Positions 9,182-18,456 of a stretch of 64,000 nucleotides of DNA are shown one piece after another. Positions within the stretch are counted from its first letter, which is position 1; each line of letters opens with the position of its first letter. The notes beneath the pieces are model-generated. The model was not told where the DNA came from. It did not search any database and saw nothing but the letters and a program-made list of their open reading frames with translations. Origin of the DNA: DATFVA01 sp963839165 (GTDB lineage Bacteria; Bacteroidota; Ignavibacteria; Ignavibacteriales; Ignavibacteriaceae); NCBI GenBank assembly GCA_963839165.1, contig CAWIUG010000005.1, positions 744,001 through 808,000 on the forward strand, in the 5' to 3' direction. Position numbers and translations under genes: made by a program.

Positions 9182-10110
9182 ATCGACTGCTCCGTTTCCG
9201 ACTCTTTAATAAGAGATATAAACATATCCTCAAGAGTAGTCTTCTCTTTAACAATTCCCGAGATCAGAACATTATTCTGTCTGAGGAAGTCGATAAAAGT
9301 ATTCAGCTGACTAGTATCAGAAGCTTTAATTACGTATGAATTGTCTTTTAATAAACTGGCTGAAACGCCGTTATAATTTTGAGGCATATTAAAGGCAGGT
9401 GCCGGTTCAATAGTAAGCCGGTATTCTTCCTTCTTCTCCGTCAGTTCCTGCACAGTGCCTTCTCTTAAAAGTTTTCCTTTATTAAGGATCGCAACGCGGT
9501 CTGTAATCAGTTCAACCTCAGATAATAGATGACTATTCAGAAATATTGTTTTCGATTGTCCTTTAAGCTCAAGCAGGATATCCCTGATCTCTTTTCTGCC
9601 GATAGGATCTACTCCATCTGTAGGCTCATCCAGAAAGATGAGCTCAGGATCATTTAGCATTGCCTGGGCAAGTCCCAGTCGCTGCATCATCCCCTTGGAA
9701 TAAGTTTTAACCTTAACCTTCTTCCATTTTGAAAGCTTCATCAAATCAAGGAGTTCATCTATCTTTTTATCTAATAGAGCACCTTCGAGACCGCTAAGTC
9801 TTCCAAAAAACTTAAGCACATCTCCACCTGTAAGATAGCTGGGGTAGCGATGATTCTCTGGCAGATAGCCGATCTTCCTTTTAATTTCATAATCTGAAAG
9901 ATCATGATTCAGCATATGCGCCTGTCCCGAGGTTGGAAATGTGATACTCAACAGTATCTTTATCAGTGTAGTTTTCCCGGCACCATTAGGTCCAAGCAGG
10001 CCGAAGATCGTCCCCTGCTCAATAGATAGATTAAACCCGGAAAGAGCCAGAACCTTCTTAGCCCCGGATGAGTAGAACTTTGTAAGCTCCCTGGTTTCAA
10101 TAATCGGCAT
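9178..10110 (-). CDS. ABC transporter ATP-binding protein (CcmA/NatA-like)
   Basis: Nucleotide-binding subunit of an ABC-2 exporter. Walker A is GLLGPNGAGKTTLIK near residue 41, the signature is YSKGMMQRLGLAQAML, and Walker B is LIFLDEPTDGVDPIGRKEI with the catalytic Glu, followed by the H-loop FLNSHLLSEVELI. A C-terminal regulatory domain of about 90 residues follows, as is usual in this group. It is the first gene of the minus-strand operon and its stop overlaps the permease start by 4 nt. Upstream lies about 190 bp of non-coding DNA containing a strong hairpin that probably terminates the neighbouring BNR-protein gene. Confidence 0.95.
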   Translation of the reverse strand: MPIIETRELTKFYSSGAKKVLALSGFNLSIEQGTIFGLLGPNGAGKTTLIKILLSITFPTSGQAHMLNHDLSDYEIKRKIGYLPENHRYPSYLTGGDVLKFFGRLSGLEGALLDKKIDELLDLMKLSKWKKVKVKTYSKGMMQRLGLAQAMLNDPELIFLDEPTDGVDPIGRKEIRDILLELKGQSKTIFLNSHLLSEVELITDRVAILNKGKLLREGTVQELTEKKEEYRLTIEPAPAFNMPQNYNGVSASLLKDNSYVIKASDTSQLNTFIDFLRQNNVLISGIVKEKTTLEDMFISLIKESETEQSI

Positions 10111-10265
10111 AATTTCCGCTAATTGTTATAATTTATGGTTTAAATTTAACTAAAATTGGAATGATCTCTTAACCGGGTTTCAAAAATGAGCTGATTATTT
10201 AGTGTATTAAGTACACATAAACAATTGAGGGGATTAGTATGTTTAAATTTTCTACAAAGAATGAT

Positions 10266-10295
10266 CCGGCTCATCACACAGAATGGATGAGCCGG
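10266..10295 (-). terminator. Hairpin downstream of the BNR-repeat gene
   Basis: CCGGCTCATC at 10266-10275 and GATGAGCCGG at 10286-10295 form a perfect 10-bp stem with a 10-nt loop. It begins 9 nt after the stop of the minus-strand gene ending at 10304. On the minus strand it is followed by ATCATTCTTTG, a weak U-rich tail, so intrinsic termination is likely but not ideal. Confidence 0.55.
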
Positions 10296-10303
10296 CTGAA
10301 AAG

Positions 10304-13081
10304 TTATTTTACCAGCACGATCTTGCGGCTATCGTTAAACAGGCTATGGTTCTGCATATCAGAAACTTCCAGCGTATAGAAATAAACTCCCGACGCAAAA
10401 TCTCTTGCATTCCAGGTTACCTGGTAATTTCCGGATGCCTGCACCGAATTAACAAGCTCGCTCACTTTTTCACCGAGTGAATTGAAAACAGACAAAGCAA
10501 CATTAGCTTCAACCGGGATTGAATACTTTATAGTTGTTGCCGGGTTGAAGGGATTAGGATAATTCTGGGCCAGTGTCACCTGGCTGGGAACGAAATTGAA
10601 ATCTGCAGTAACCTGGTTTGAGTAGTTGAAGCTACCATCGAAATCGATTTGTTTCAGTCTGTATAGCACACGACCTTCATAATTTTCATTCATTCCATCG
10701 TCATTAAACCTGTAGGAATGTTTCTCGCTTGTAGTGCCGTTTCCATTTACATATCCTATTGCAGTCCAGTCCTGGTTCTTAAGCTTTCTTTCAACTTCAA
10801 ATCCTTTGTTGTTTGTTTCTGTAGAAGTTTCCCAGTTAAGTTCCACATTATTTTCTGATACTGAAGCACTGAATGCTGCAAGCTCAACAGGCAGATAAAA
10901 ATCGATATAGGCTTCATACACACCTCTGCCGTGGGTTCCTGCAATCAGGGTATGAGTAATGGGTGAGTAATCGAGATGCATTATCAGGGTATTCGGGATT
11001 CCATCGGCCAGTTCCACCCAGCTTACGCCATCATCCTTTGTGAGGAACACCCCGATATCAGTTGCAGCGAAATAAGTTTTAGGATGTGCACTATCCTCAG
11101 TATATATTAAAACATCATTAACAGGGGTATCGGGCAGATTGCTGCCCACACTTTTCCAATTGGTGCCGGTATTTTCTGTTGTGTATATCTTAGAACCGCC
11201 AAGGCCATAAAAAGATACTATAAATGAGTTCTCATTATCCGGATGAACATAGATAGATGATATTGTTTTGTTGGGAAGACCTGCACTGATGTTTATCCAG
11301 CTAATACCCCCGTCGTTGGAATAGAATATTTTACTACCTGATGCAGCGAGCATTACCAGGGGATTTGATTTGCTGATTGCTAGTTCACTTACAGCACTGC
11401 TTCCGTTAATATTCCCTGAAACAGGAGTCCAGCTGGCACCATTATTAGTGGATCTATACACTCTCTGACGTGCTACATAGTACGTACCGGATACATCGGG
11501 GTGATGAATAATAGGAGCAACCCACACAACGTTTTCATTCTGATCAATTCCGTTCATTGAATTGTAATTCCAGCTGCTACCGTTATTGCTTGTCCTGGTT
11601 AACCCGCCATTTTGTGTTTCCCCTATTATATAATTCTGATTAAAAGGATTAAACGTAACTTCACCGCCGTCTCCTCCGAAAGCAGCAGCCCATGAGAGCG
11701 TAGAAAATGTCTGCTGTGTACCATTATCCTGTGTACCGCCCAGTAGCCTGCCGGAATCAAAAGGACTGGTTGTAATACGGTAAAACTGGGTCAGTGTAAG
11801 GTTCTGGTTCATGTTAGTAAAAGAGTTTCCATTATCCGTCGTCTTATAGATACCTCCGTCATTGGTGATAAAAAAAGTATTCGCATCCTGGGGATCAAAG
11901 AAGAGGTAATGCTGATCCGGATGCTCAGTTCCATTACTATATGCTTGGGTTAAGTTCACAAATGACGTTCCCCCGTTAGTTGTGCGGAATACATCTATTG
12001 TACCTACGTAAGCATCATCCGGGTTATCAGGGTTCACCCTGCAGTACATATCATACCAGGCCTGCCCTCCTTCAAAGTCAGTTGAAGGAGAAACCTGAGC
12101 AAACGTTACCCCGTAATTAGTTGATTTGAAAACTCTGAAGGATGAAGATGAATAAGAAGCAGCATACATATAAGATGGATTACTATAGCAATAATCGAAA
12201 TGATTCCTTTCACCCAGAGTCCATCCTGAACTGAATAATGAAAAATTATTTCCACCATCAACAGAACGTTTAAAGCTGGTTCCTGAACCAGAAACAAAAG
12301 CAGTATCTCCCGAAGGAGTAAACCTTACTTCATCGCAGCGACCACCTAATTTTATTGACCATGTGTTGCCGCTGTCAGTACTCTTATAAAGACCAGCTGA
12401 ACCCATAGCTGCCAGAAGCTCATTATTATGGCCGGGACGAATTACTATTCTTGAAAAATACGTATGCACCGGCAGTCCAGAAGTTATCTGCGTCCACGAA
12501 GCTCCCCCGTCAGTTGATTTCAGTAAACCAAGACCAGAGTAAGAAGCTCCGCTATAAGTAGCTTCCCCTGTTCCGGCATAAATGATCTCAGGATTATCAG
12601 GATCAAGCACAATTGCCCCCATTGACATTGAAGCCTCATTATCTGTTAAGGGCACCCAGTTTACTCCTGCGTCAGTTGATTTCCAGACACCGCCGTAAGC
12701 GGGACCGATATAAATAACATCAGGATTCTGCGGATCATATGTTCCTGATACGATTCTTGAAGATATCTTGCCGTAACTGAAATATTCGCCGGGAGTTGGA
12801 CCAAGGCTTACCCAGGTGATACCTCCATCAGCGAAATTATTTTTTCCCCTGAGCGCATTACGCTGTTCAACTGCTTTTGCATAGGCATCTGCAGGAATAT
12901 AATCATTAGGATATGCGCGCTGTTCAAAGAACCGCCATTCTCTTATAAATGCCTTTGAATGCTTTATCTGATCGGGGGCATTGCTGTATACAGTATTCTC
13001 AAGCTGCTGATTGCGATATTCAACCTGGGAAAAAACTGTCTGAACCAGGATAAAAGAAAGAAGAATTGAAAAAAGTTTCAT
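10304..13081 (-). CDS. Secreted BNR/sortilin-like repeat protein with T9SS sorting domain
   Basis: A signal peptide (about 1-18, ending VFSQ) precedes a long beta-propeller region built from Asp-box/BNR-like repeats. At least six are visible: KSTDAGVNWVPL, KSTDGGASWTQI, KSTDSGNTWSIK, RTTNGGTSFVNL, YSNDGGISWINI and LTKDDGVSWVEL. After about residue 730 comes the ELAAFSASVSENNVELNWETSTETNN-type linker domain (given here in part), then the T9SS type A domain beginning LAQNYPNPFNPATTI and ending with the KIVLVK tail. Such proteins are surface-exposed or released; binding or glycosidase function cannot be assigned because no catalytic set is recognised. It is transcribed away from recQ and shares a 240-bp divergent intergenic region with it. 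Confidence 0.87.
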   Translation of the reverse strand: MKLFSILLSFILVQTVFSQVEYRNQQLENTVYSNAPDQIKHSKAFIREWRFFEQRAYPNDYIPADAYAKAVEQRNALRGKNNFADGGITWVSLGPTPGEYFSYGKISSRIVSGTYDPQNPDVIYIGPAYGGVWKSTDAGVNWVPLTDNEASMSMGAIVLDPDNPEIIYAGTGEATYSGASYSGLGLLKSTDGGASWTQITSGLPVHTYFSRIVIRPGHNNELLAAMGSAGLYKSTDSGNTWSIKLGGRCDEVRFTPSGDTAFVSGSGTSFKRSVDGGNNFSLFSSGWTLGERNHFDYCYSNPSYMYAASYSSSSFRVFKSTNYGVTFAQVSPSTDFEGGQAWYDMYCRVNPDNPDDAYVGTIDVFRTTNGGTSFVNLTQAYSNGTEHPDQHYLFFDPQDANTFFITNDGGIYKTTDNGNSFTNMNQNLTLTQFYRITTSPFDSGRLLGGTQDNGTQQTFSTLSWAAAFGGDGGEVTFNPFNQNYIIGETQNGGLTRTSNNGSSWNYNSMNGIDQNENVVWVAPIIHHPDVSGTYYVARQRVYRSTNNGASWTPVSGNINGSSAVSELAISKSNPLVMLAASGSKIFYSNDGGISWINISAGLPNKTISSIYVHPDNENSFIVSFYGLGGSKIYTTENTGTNWKSVGSNLPDTPVNDVLIYTEDSAHPKTYFAATDIGVFLTKDDGVSWVELADGIPNTLIMHLDYSPITHTLIAGTHGRGVYEAYIDFYLPVELAAFSASVSENNVELNWETSTETNNKGFEVERKLKNQDWTAIGYVNGNGTTSEKHSYRFNDDGMNENYEGRVLYRLKQIDFDGSFNYSNQVTADFNFVPSQVTLAQNYPNPFNPATTIKYSIPVEANVALSVFNSLGEKVSELVNSVQASGNYQVTWNARDFASGVYFYTLEVSDMQNHSLFNDSRKIVLVK

Positions 13082-13202
13082 AGAAAGAGCCTTTGTATAA
13101 TGTTATTCAGATGGTAAATTTCCACTAAGTTTTTAAGTACTCTATTCAGCTCTGCCGGAATTATTTCAGAAGCCTGATAATTGAACTTTGAGATATATTA
13201 AG

Positions 13203-13223
13203 AACCTGAATCAGGTTCAGGTT
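13203..13223. repeat. Short inverted repeat in the BNR gene/recQ intergenic region
   Basis: AACCTGAA and TTCAGGTT form an 8-bp stem around a 5-nt loop. The same two arms, with a different 5-nt loop, occur inside the MITE-like element near 52179-52199. It could be an operator for either divergent gene or a relic of a dispersed hairpin repeat. There is no T-run next to it, so a terminator is unlikely. Confidence 0.4.
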
Positions 13224-13323
13224 AACAATTATATGAAGTAGCCCCATATAATTTTTATTAACATTACAATTTATATAAATTATTTTTTTATTTGTAATAA
13301 TATTTAAATATAATTCGCTTTTA

Positions 13324-15897
13324 ATGTCGCCCTCTGAAGCCCTTAAAAAATATTTTTCATATGATAAATTTCGACCTGCCCAGGAGGAAATCATCACCTC
13401 AATCCTTAAGGGAGGTAATGTTTTAGCTGTACTTCCTACGGGTGCCGGTAAATCGGTCTGCTACCAGATCCCGGCTTTAATTTCGAACGATTTTTCTATT
13501 GTAATATCCCCTCTTATTGCGCTAATGAAAGATCAGGTTGATAACCTTAACAGAGAGGAGAAAATCGCCGCTTTTATAAACAGTACAATGAGCTTCAGGG
13601 AAGCCGAGATGGTGCTGCAGGATATTTCCTACGGGAAGATAAAATTATTATATGCCGCCCCGGAAAGGCTGGAAAATATTTTATTTGCTGAAAAGATAAA
13701 AAAACTTAATCCCAATTACCTTTTTGTTGATGAAGCACATTGCATCAGTCAGTGGGGACATAATTTTCGTCCCAGCTATAGCAAAATAAGGGAGTTTGCT
13801 GATTTTGTCTCGATAAAAAAAATATCCGCTTTTACAGCCACCGCAACTCCCGAAGTTGTAAAGGACATCGTAAATCAGCTTGGTCTGAAAAATCCCGGAA
13901 TATTCATTAAGGGTTTCGAACGGGACAACCTTCATCTTAATGTCATTCCCGGGACAAGAAAATTTGAAAAGTGCGTTGAGCTGATATCCATTTATAAGAC
14001 CCCTGCTATAATTTATACATCTTCAAGAAAAAAGACTGAGGAGATTGCCGAATATCTCATGCTTCACCGCATCAAAAGTGCAGCATATCATGCCGGGATG
14101 CATTCCGAGGAGAGAAAGAGAATTCAGGAGGCATTTATAAATGATGAAATAAAGGTCATTTGTGCAACAAATGCTTTCGGAATGGGGATCGACAAAAAAG
14201 ATATCCGGCTTATCATCCATTTTAATACACCGGGCTCTGTGGAAAATTATTACCAGGAAATAGGCAGAGCAGGAAGAGACGGAAATGAATCTCATATATT
14301 CCTTCTCCACGACGACTCAGATCTATCGATCCAGAACTATTTTCTTTCCAATGCCTATCCCGATAAGAAGTTTATACAGGATGTTTATAACGCCATCTGC
14401 GATTATGGAAAAATTGCGCTGGGGAACAAATCAGACAAAGAAATTCCTATTAATCCTGAATTTATAGGTACTTTCACCAAAAAGAAGCTAAACCGGGGAC
14501 TCCTGTTTTCTGCTTTAAGTTACCTGGAGGAAGGCGGATATCTTAAAGTACAATCGGAATATGGCAGGCGTTCTACTCTCCGGATCAACTTTAATAAAGA
14601 TGAACTGAGAAAATTTGTAGAAAATGTTTCAGGCAATACACTTAAAGAAACTACCCTGCTGCTTCTCAGAGAATACGGCAGCCAGGCTATGACCTCACCC
14701 GTTCAGTTTTCTGTATCTGACCTGACAAATTATCTTGAACTTACAGAACCTGAAATTGAAGAAGCACTGATCACTCTCGAAAACCTCGGTGTAGTAACAT
14801 ACAGAAAAGCACTTACAAGCGATTCAGTAATCCTTACATCACCACGGACGGTAGAAACACGACTTTCTATAAATTTTAAGAAAATAAATGAAGCATACCT
14901 TTACTCGCAGAACAAACTTGACCGTATGGTAGAATACGTTTTCACAACCGAATGCAGGTTTCGTTATATCCTGAATTACTTCGGAGAGAATGGAACAGAA
15001 TATAAATGCGGCAAATGCGACAGATGCACAATGGATGAGCAGGTTCCGGAATCGGTAAGAGAATACATTTCCGAACTAGTACTAAGAACTATCAGAATAC
15101 TCAATGGAAAAACGACAAAAACGGTACTGCTTAATATTCTGAAAGGAAAAGGAACCGGGAGCGGCCTAACCAGAGTTGCCACTTTTGGTTCGTGCATAAA
15201 TTATGATCTTAACGAACTTAAAACAGTTATCCAGGACCTTGTGACACATAAAAAATTATCAATGGAAGGGTCTGCTTTAAGGATTATAGAAGAAGATAAT
15301 TTATTTGTCGATGAAAACGATGATCTTCCTTTCGGTTCGGAGACGGGTTATGAAAAGAACCTTGAATTATTCAATCTTCTCAGGGAAACAAGGAACAAAG
15401 CATCACAGAAATTTCTGCAGTCGGCCTATCTTATCTGTCCCGACGATGTTTTACGTGGAATTGCGCAGGTTCGTCCAAAAACAAAAGAAGAAATTCTTGA
15501 AGTTAAAGGTTTCACAAACAGGATGTTTAATAAAACCGGTAATGACTTCCTTGAAGTCATTAAATCTCATACCGGAGATAATAATGATACCCTTAAAAAA
15601 ATACCCTCAAATATTCAGGAAACCTACCAGCTTCTTAAAAAGGGATACCGACTTTCAGCAATAGCTTCAATGCGTAAACTTTCTGAAGCTATAATCTCGA
15701 TGCAGATTGAAACAATTATAGAGTATGAACCGGATACGATGGTAGAAAAGCTTTTCGGTGATGTTGATTATAAAAAAATAATGGATGAAATAAAGAAGGG
15801 ATTTACTGAGATTAAAAACCTGAAGGAAATATTGAATAATGAAGTCCCCTATCCCCTTCTCAGGATCGCGTTAGCGAAGCACAAATTTACTTCTTAG
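13324..15897 (+). CDS. recQ: RecQ-family ATP-dependent DNA helicase with extended C-terminus
   Basis: A 3'-5' DNA helicase acting in recombination and fork repair. Motif I LPTGAGKSVCYQIPA is near residue 38, motif II FVDEAHCISQWGH near 135, and FGMGIDKKDIRLIIHF with YYQEIGRAGRDG marks motifs V-VI. The zinc-binding Cys set is visible (Cys at about 544, then CGKCDRC near 561), followed by an RQC winged helix and an HRDC-like domain (about 680-745). Residues about 760-857 resemble the HTH_40 domain found at the end of some RecQ proteins of Bacteroidota. The 857 residues are longer than E. coli RecQ (about 610). The ATG start puts motif 0 at the expected distance. It ends overlapping the convergent lipoprotein gene by 11 nt. 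Confidence 0.93.
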   Translation: MSPSEALKKYFSYDKFRPAQEEIITSILKGGNVLAVLPTGAGKSVCYQIPALISNDFSIVISPLIALMKDQVDNLNREEKIAAFINSTMSFREAEMVLQDISYGKIKLLYAAPERLENILFAEKIKKLNPNYLFVDEAHCISQWGHNFRPSYSKIREFADFVSIKKISAFTATATPEVVKDIVNQLGLKNPGIFIKGFERDNLHLNVIPGTRKFEKCVELISIYKTPAIIYTSSRKKTEEIAEYLMLHRIKSAAYHAGMHSEERKRIQEAFINDEIKVICATNAFGMGIDKKDIRLIIHFNTPGSVENYYQEIGRAGRDGNESHIFLLHDDSDLSIQNYFLSNAYPDKKFIQDVYNAICDYGKIALGNKSDKEIPINPEFIGTFTKKKLNRGLLFSALSYLEEGGYLKVQSEYGRRSTLRINFNKDELRKFVENVSGNTLKETTLLLLREYGSQAMTSPVQFSVSDLTNYLELTEPEIEEALITLENLGVVTYRKALTSDSVILTSPRTVETRLSINFKKINEAYLYSQNKLDRMVEYVFTTECRFRYILNYFGENGTEYKCGKCDRCTMDEQVPESVREYISELVLRTIRILNGKTTKTVLLNILKGKGTGSGLTRVATFGSCINYDLNELKTVIQDLVTHKKLSMEGSALRIIEEDNLFVDENDDLPFGSETGYEKNLELFNLLRETRNKASQKFLQSAYLICPDDVLRGIAQVRPKTKEEILEVKGFTNRMFNKTGNDFLEVIKSHTGDNNDTLKKIPSNIQETYQLLKKGYRLSAIASMRKLSEAIISMQIETIIEYEPDTMVEKLFGDVDYKKIMDEIKKGFTEIKNLKEILNNEVPYPLLRIALAKHKFTS

Positions 15898-16210
15898 GAT
15901 CCATCCGATTCTTCTGATCCTTCAAACTATCAACCCGTGCAATAGCTTCATTGTAAAACTGTTCCCACAATTCAGGGTTATCATTAAAGTATTTGAATAC
16001 TGATTCATACTTTTCTTCAGAAAGCCCGTGCCTTTTTAATATTTCCGCCTTCAGCTGCAATATCCTGGTAGTATCATTTTTCAGGGTATCTTCCGCAATT
16101 CTCATATCAACATATGCATTAACAAATTGTTCATGATCTGCTTCTTTTTCGGAACAGGAGATAATCGAGAAAGATAAAATCAGCACTAAGCTGAAAATAA
16201 TCCCTTTCAA
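15887..16210 (-). CDS. Small DUF4296-like lipoprotein
   Basis: A 107-residue protein with the signal MKGIIFSLVLILSFSIISC and a lipobox ISC (Cys19). The mature part is helical and charged, with FVNAYVDMRIAEDTL and HGLSEEKYESVFKYFNDNPELW. This pattern of an early helix and a central xSxxxYxxxxxYxxxxP segment resembles DUF4296 proteins of Bacteroidota, whose function is not known. The stop overlaps the 3' end of recQ on the other strand by 11 nt. It lies 41 nt downstream of the rhomboid gene on the same strand. Confidence 0.7.
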   Translation of the reverse strand: MKGIIFSLVLILSFSIISCSEKEADHEQFVNAYVDMRIAEDTLKNDTTRILQLKAEILKRHGLSEEKYESVFKYFNDNPELWEQFYNEAIARVDSLKDQKNRMDPKK

Positions 16211-16251
16211 GACGGTATGAATAAATTCCTTTATGATTAGACTTCCCGGAT

Positions 16252-17154
16252 CTATTTCATCTTTTTGCTGGCTTCAAAAAGAATTTTTTTCTCTTTCTCG
16301 CTAAGGTTCTGGTAGCCCGACTGACTTATCTTATCAAGAATTCTGTCAATTTCCTCCTGCGAGAGCTCATCTTTACCCGTTTTATCTTCATCCTTAATTT
16401 CATAAAATCTTGCTTCCTGCACATCCTTTTCTTTATGCTTAAAAGCGTCTTTGATTCCTCCGAAGGGATTATAAGGACTTTTAGGTTTATTTGATGAACC
16501 CCGGAAAATATTTCCAAGAGAGAAGGTTGTCTTTTTATCAACCATGATATAAATAAAACCTGCCAAAGCTCCGCCAAGGTGAGCAAGGTGAGCAACACTG
16601 CCTCCCTGCGGAACAGCGTAAAGCTCCAGCAGAATATAACCGATTATTAAATATTTGGCTTTAATAGGAATAAAGAAATATAGGAAAATATAGCGGTTAG
16701 GAAAAACCATAGCAAAAGCAATCAGCACACCAAAAATAGCGCCGGATGCCCCAATAGTAGGAGCCAGCTGCTCATTAAACAACGGAGGAAATATAAGCTG
16801 GGAAATTCCAGCGGCAACTCCGCACATCAAATAAAATATAAGGAACTTTTGGGATCCCCACATATTTTCGATTTCAATTCCAAACATCCAGAGGGCAAAC
16901 ATATTAAATAATATATGCATGAAGCTGCCATGCATAAACTGGTAAGTTATAAGCTGCCATACCTGGAAGTTATAACCTAAAGGGTTAAGAGCAAACCAGT
17001 GGTCAAGGTAATATACACCCGGAACACCCTGGAAAGTCAATCCCTGCATGATCATCTGCAGGAAAAATACAACCCCGTTTATGATCAACAGATTTTTAAT
17101 CACCGGTGGAAAGAAACTAAATCCAAAACCTCCGGGACGATAAGAATTACTCAC
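16252..17154 (-). CDS. Rhomboid-family intramembrane serine protease
   Basis: A 300-residue membrane protein with six or seven hydrophobic segments. The catalytic Ser is in TIGASGAIFG (Ser137) and the partner His in AHLAHLGGALAGF (His192). The supporting motif YQFMHGSFMHILFNMFALWMF provides the His/Asn residues (His75, His80, Asn84) that line the active site. The length of the membrane domain (about 1-205) fits bacterial rhomboids. A charged C-terminal tail (about 210-300) contains LSQEEIDRILDKISQSG followed by a short helix. The substrate is unknown. The gene lies 28 nt downstream of pgk on the same strand. Confidence 0.94.
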   Translation of the reverse strand: MSNSYRPGGFGFSFFPPVIKNLLIINGVVFFLQMIMQGLTFQGVPGVYYLDHWFALNPLGYNFQVWQLITYQFMHGSFMHILFNMFALWMFGIEIENMWGSQKFLIFYLMCGVAAGISQLIFPPLFNEQLAPTIGASGAIFGVLIAFAMVFPNRYIFLYFFIPIKAKYLIIGYILLELYAVPQGGSVAHLAHLGGALAGFIYIMVDKKTTFSLGNIFRGSSNKPKSPYNPFGGIKDAFKHKEKDVQEARFYEIKDEDKTGKDELSQEEIDRILDKISQSGYQNLSEKEKKILFEASKKMK

Positions 17155-17182
17155 TAACTATTCCTTTATTTTCAATTAAAAT

Positions 17183-18382
17183 TTATTTTGAATCACTAAG
17201 AGCCTCAACACCGGGAAGCGTTTTACCTTCCAGGAATTCAAGTGAAGCTCCTCCGCCGGTAGAGACATGCGATACTTTGTCATCTAGTCGTGCCTTTGTA
17301 ATAGCAGCAGCAGAATCACCGCCACCTATTACTGTAACAGCGCCTTTCTCCGTAGCTTCTGCAAGTTTATTCGCAACAGCAAAGGTACCTGCAGCAAAAT
17401 TATCCATCTCAAAAACGCCCATCGGCCCGTTCCAGACTATTGTGCGGGACTTCAATATCTCTTCCGAAAACAATTTAATTGTTTCATTCCCTATATCCAA
17501 CCCCATTTTATCCGAAGGAATATTATCAACTTTAACAGTTTCGGAAGGAGAATCATTTTTGAATTCAGGAGCAACCACAACATCCACAGGAAGCAGAAGT
17601 TTAATTTTAGAACCTTCAGCTTTCTTCAAAACTTCCTTTGCCAGGTCAAGCTTCTCTTCCTCAAGCAGGGACTTCCCTATTTCCTTGCCCTGCGCCTTAA
17701 AGAAAGTAAAAGCCATTCCCCCGCCAATGATTAATGTATCAACTTTATCAAAAAGATTCATTATTACATCTATTTTTCCTGATATTTTGGCGCCCCCAAG
17801 TATTGCACAATAAGGCCTTTCAGGATTACTTAGTGCAGATCCAAGATAATCGAGTTCCTTCTGCATAAGGTATCCTGCAGCACAGGTCTTAATAAAATGT
17901 GTTACACCTTCCGTTGAAGCATGTGCCCTGTGAGCCGTTCCAAACGCATCATTCACATATACGTCTCCCAGTGCCGCCAGCTTTTCGGCAAAAGAGCTAT
18001 CGTTCTTTTCCTCTTCCGGGTGGAATCTAAGGTTCTCAAGAAGGATCACCTCACCGTCTTTCATAGCGTCAACCATCTTCTTCACTTCATCACCTATACA
18101 GTCGGGTGCAAGTTTAACCTCCTGTCCCAGCAGCTTACTCAATTCTTCTGCTGCGGGTTTAAGACTGAATTCAGGTTTAACCTTTCCTTTAGGTCTGCCG
18201 AGGTGACTCATCAGCACAGCTTTACCGCCGTCACTTATAATTTTCTTTATAGTTGGAAGTGAAGCAGTAATTCTTCTGTTGTCGGTAACTTTCTGGTTTT
18301 CATCAAGAGGGACGTTGAAATCCACCCTAACAAGCACACGCTTGTCCTTAAGGTTCAAACTATCAATTGAAAGCTTGTTCAT
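17183..18382 (-). CDS. pgk: Phosphoglycerate kinase
   Basis: Glycolytic kinase converting 1,3-bisphosphoglycerate and ADP to 3-phosphoglycerate and ATP. At 399 residues it is the normal bacterial length. The signature KRVLVRVDFNVPLDE is at the N-terminus, followed by VLMSHLGRPKG, the hinge-region AILGGAKISGKIDVI, and C-terminal TVIGGGDSAAAI and HVSTGGGASLEFLEG, which bind nucleotide. It is downstream of gap, but a terminator hairpin lies between them, so the order gap-pgk may give differential expression through partial read-through. Confidence 0.98.
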   Translation of the reverse strand: MNKLSIDSLNLKDKRVLVRVDFNVPLDENQKVTDNRRITASLPTIKKIISDGGKAVLMSHLGRPKGKVKPEFSLKPAAEELSKLLGQEVKLAPDCIGDEVKKMVDAMKDGEVILLENLRFHPEEEKNDSSFAEKLAALGDVYVNDAFGTAHRAHASTEGVTHFIKTCAAGYLMQKELDYLGSALSNPERPYCAILGGAKISGKIDVIMNLFDKVDTLIIGGGMAFTFFKAQGKEIGKSLLEEEKLDLAKEVLKKAEGSKIKLLLPVDVVVAPEFKNDSPSETVKVDNIPSDKMGLDIGNETIKLFSEEILKSRTIVWNGPMGVFEMDNFAAGTFAVANKLAEATEKGAVTVIGGGDSAAAITKARLDDKVSHVSTGGGASLEFLEGKTLPGVEALSDSK

Positions 18383-18410
18383 AAATTTCCCGGTTTGAAA
18401 TCACATTAAT

Positions 18411-18443
18411 AAAAAGATGGCTGCTTCTATCAGGTAAGCAGCC
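18411..18443 (-). terminator. Intrinsic terminator between gap and pgk
   Basis: GGCTGCTT (18419-18426) pairs with AAGCAGCC (18436-18443) in a perfect 8-bp stem with a 9-nt loop. On the minus strand the stem is followed by ATCTTTTTATT, a good U-tract. It lies just after the gap stop codon (18457) and before the pgk start, so it should end or attenuate gap transcripts. Confidence 0.75.
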
Positions 18444-18456
18444 ACTTTAACAAAAA

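Noticed and set aside
10240..10380. Short plus-strand frame with GAGGGG before an ATG
   Set aside because: It runs through the terminator hairpin and into the 3' end of the opposite gene, and the peptide shows no protein-like pattern.
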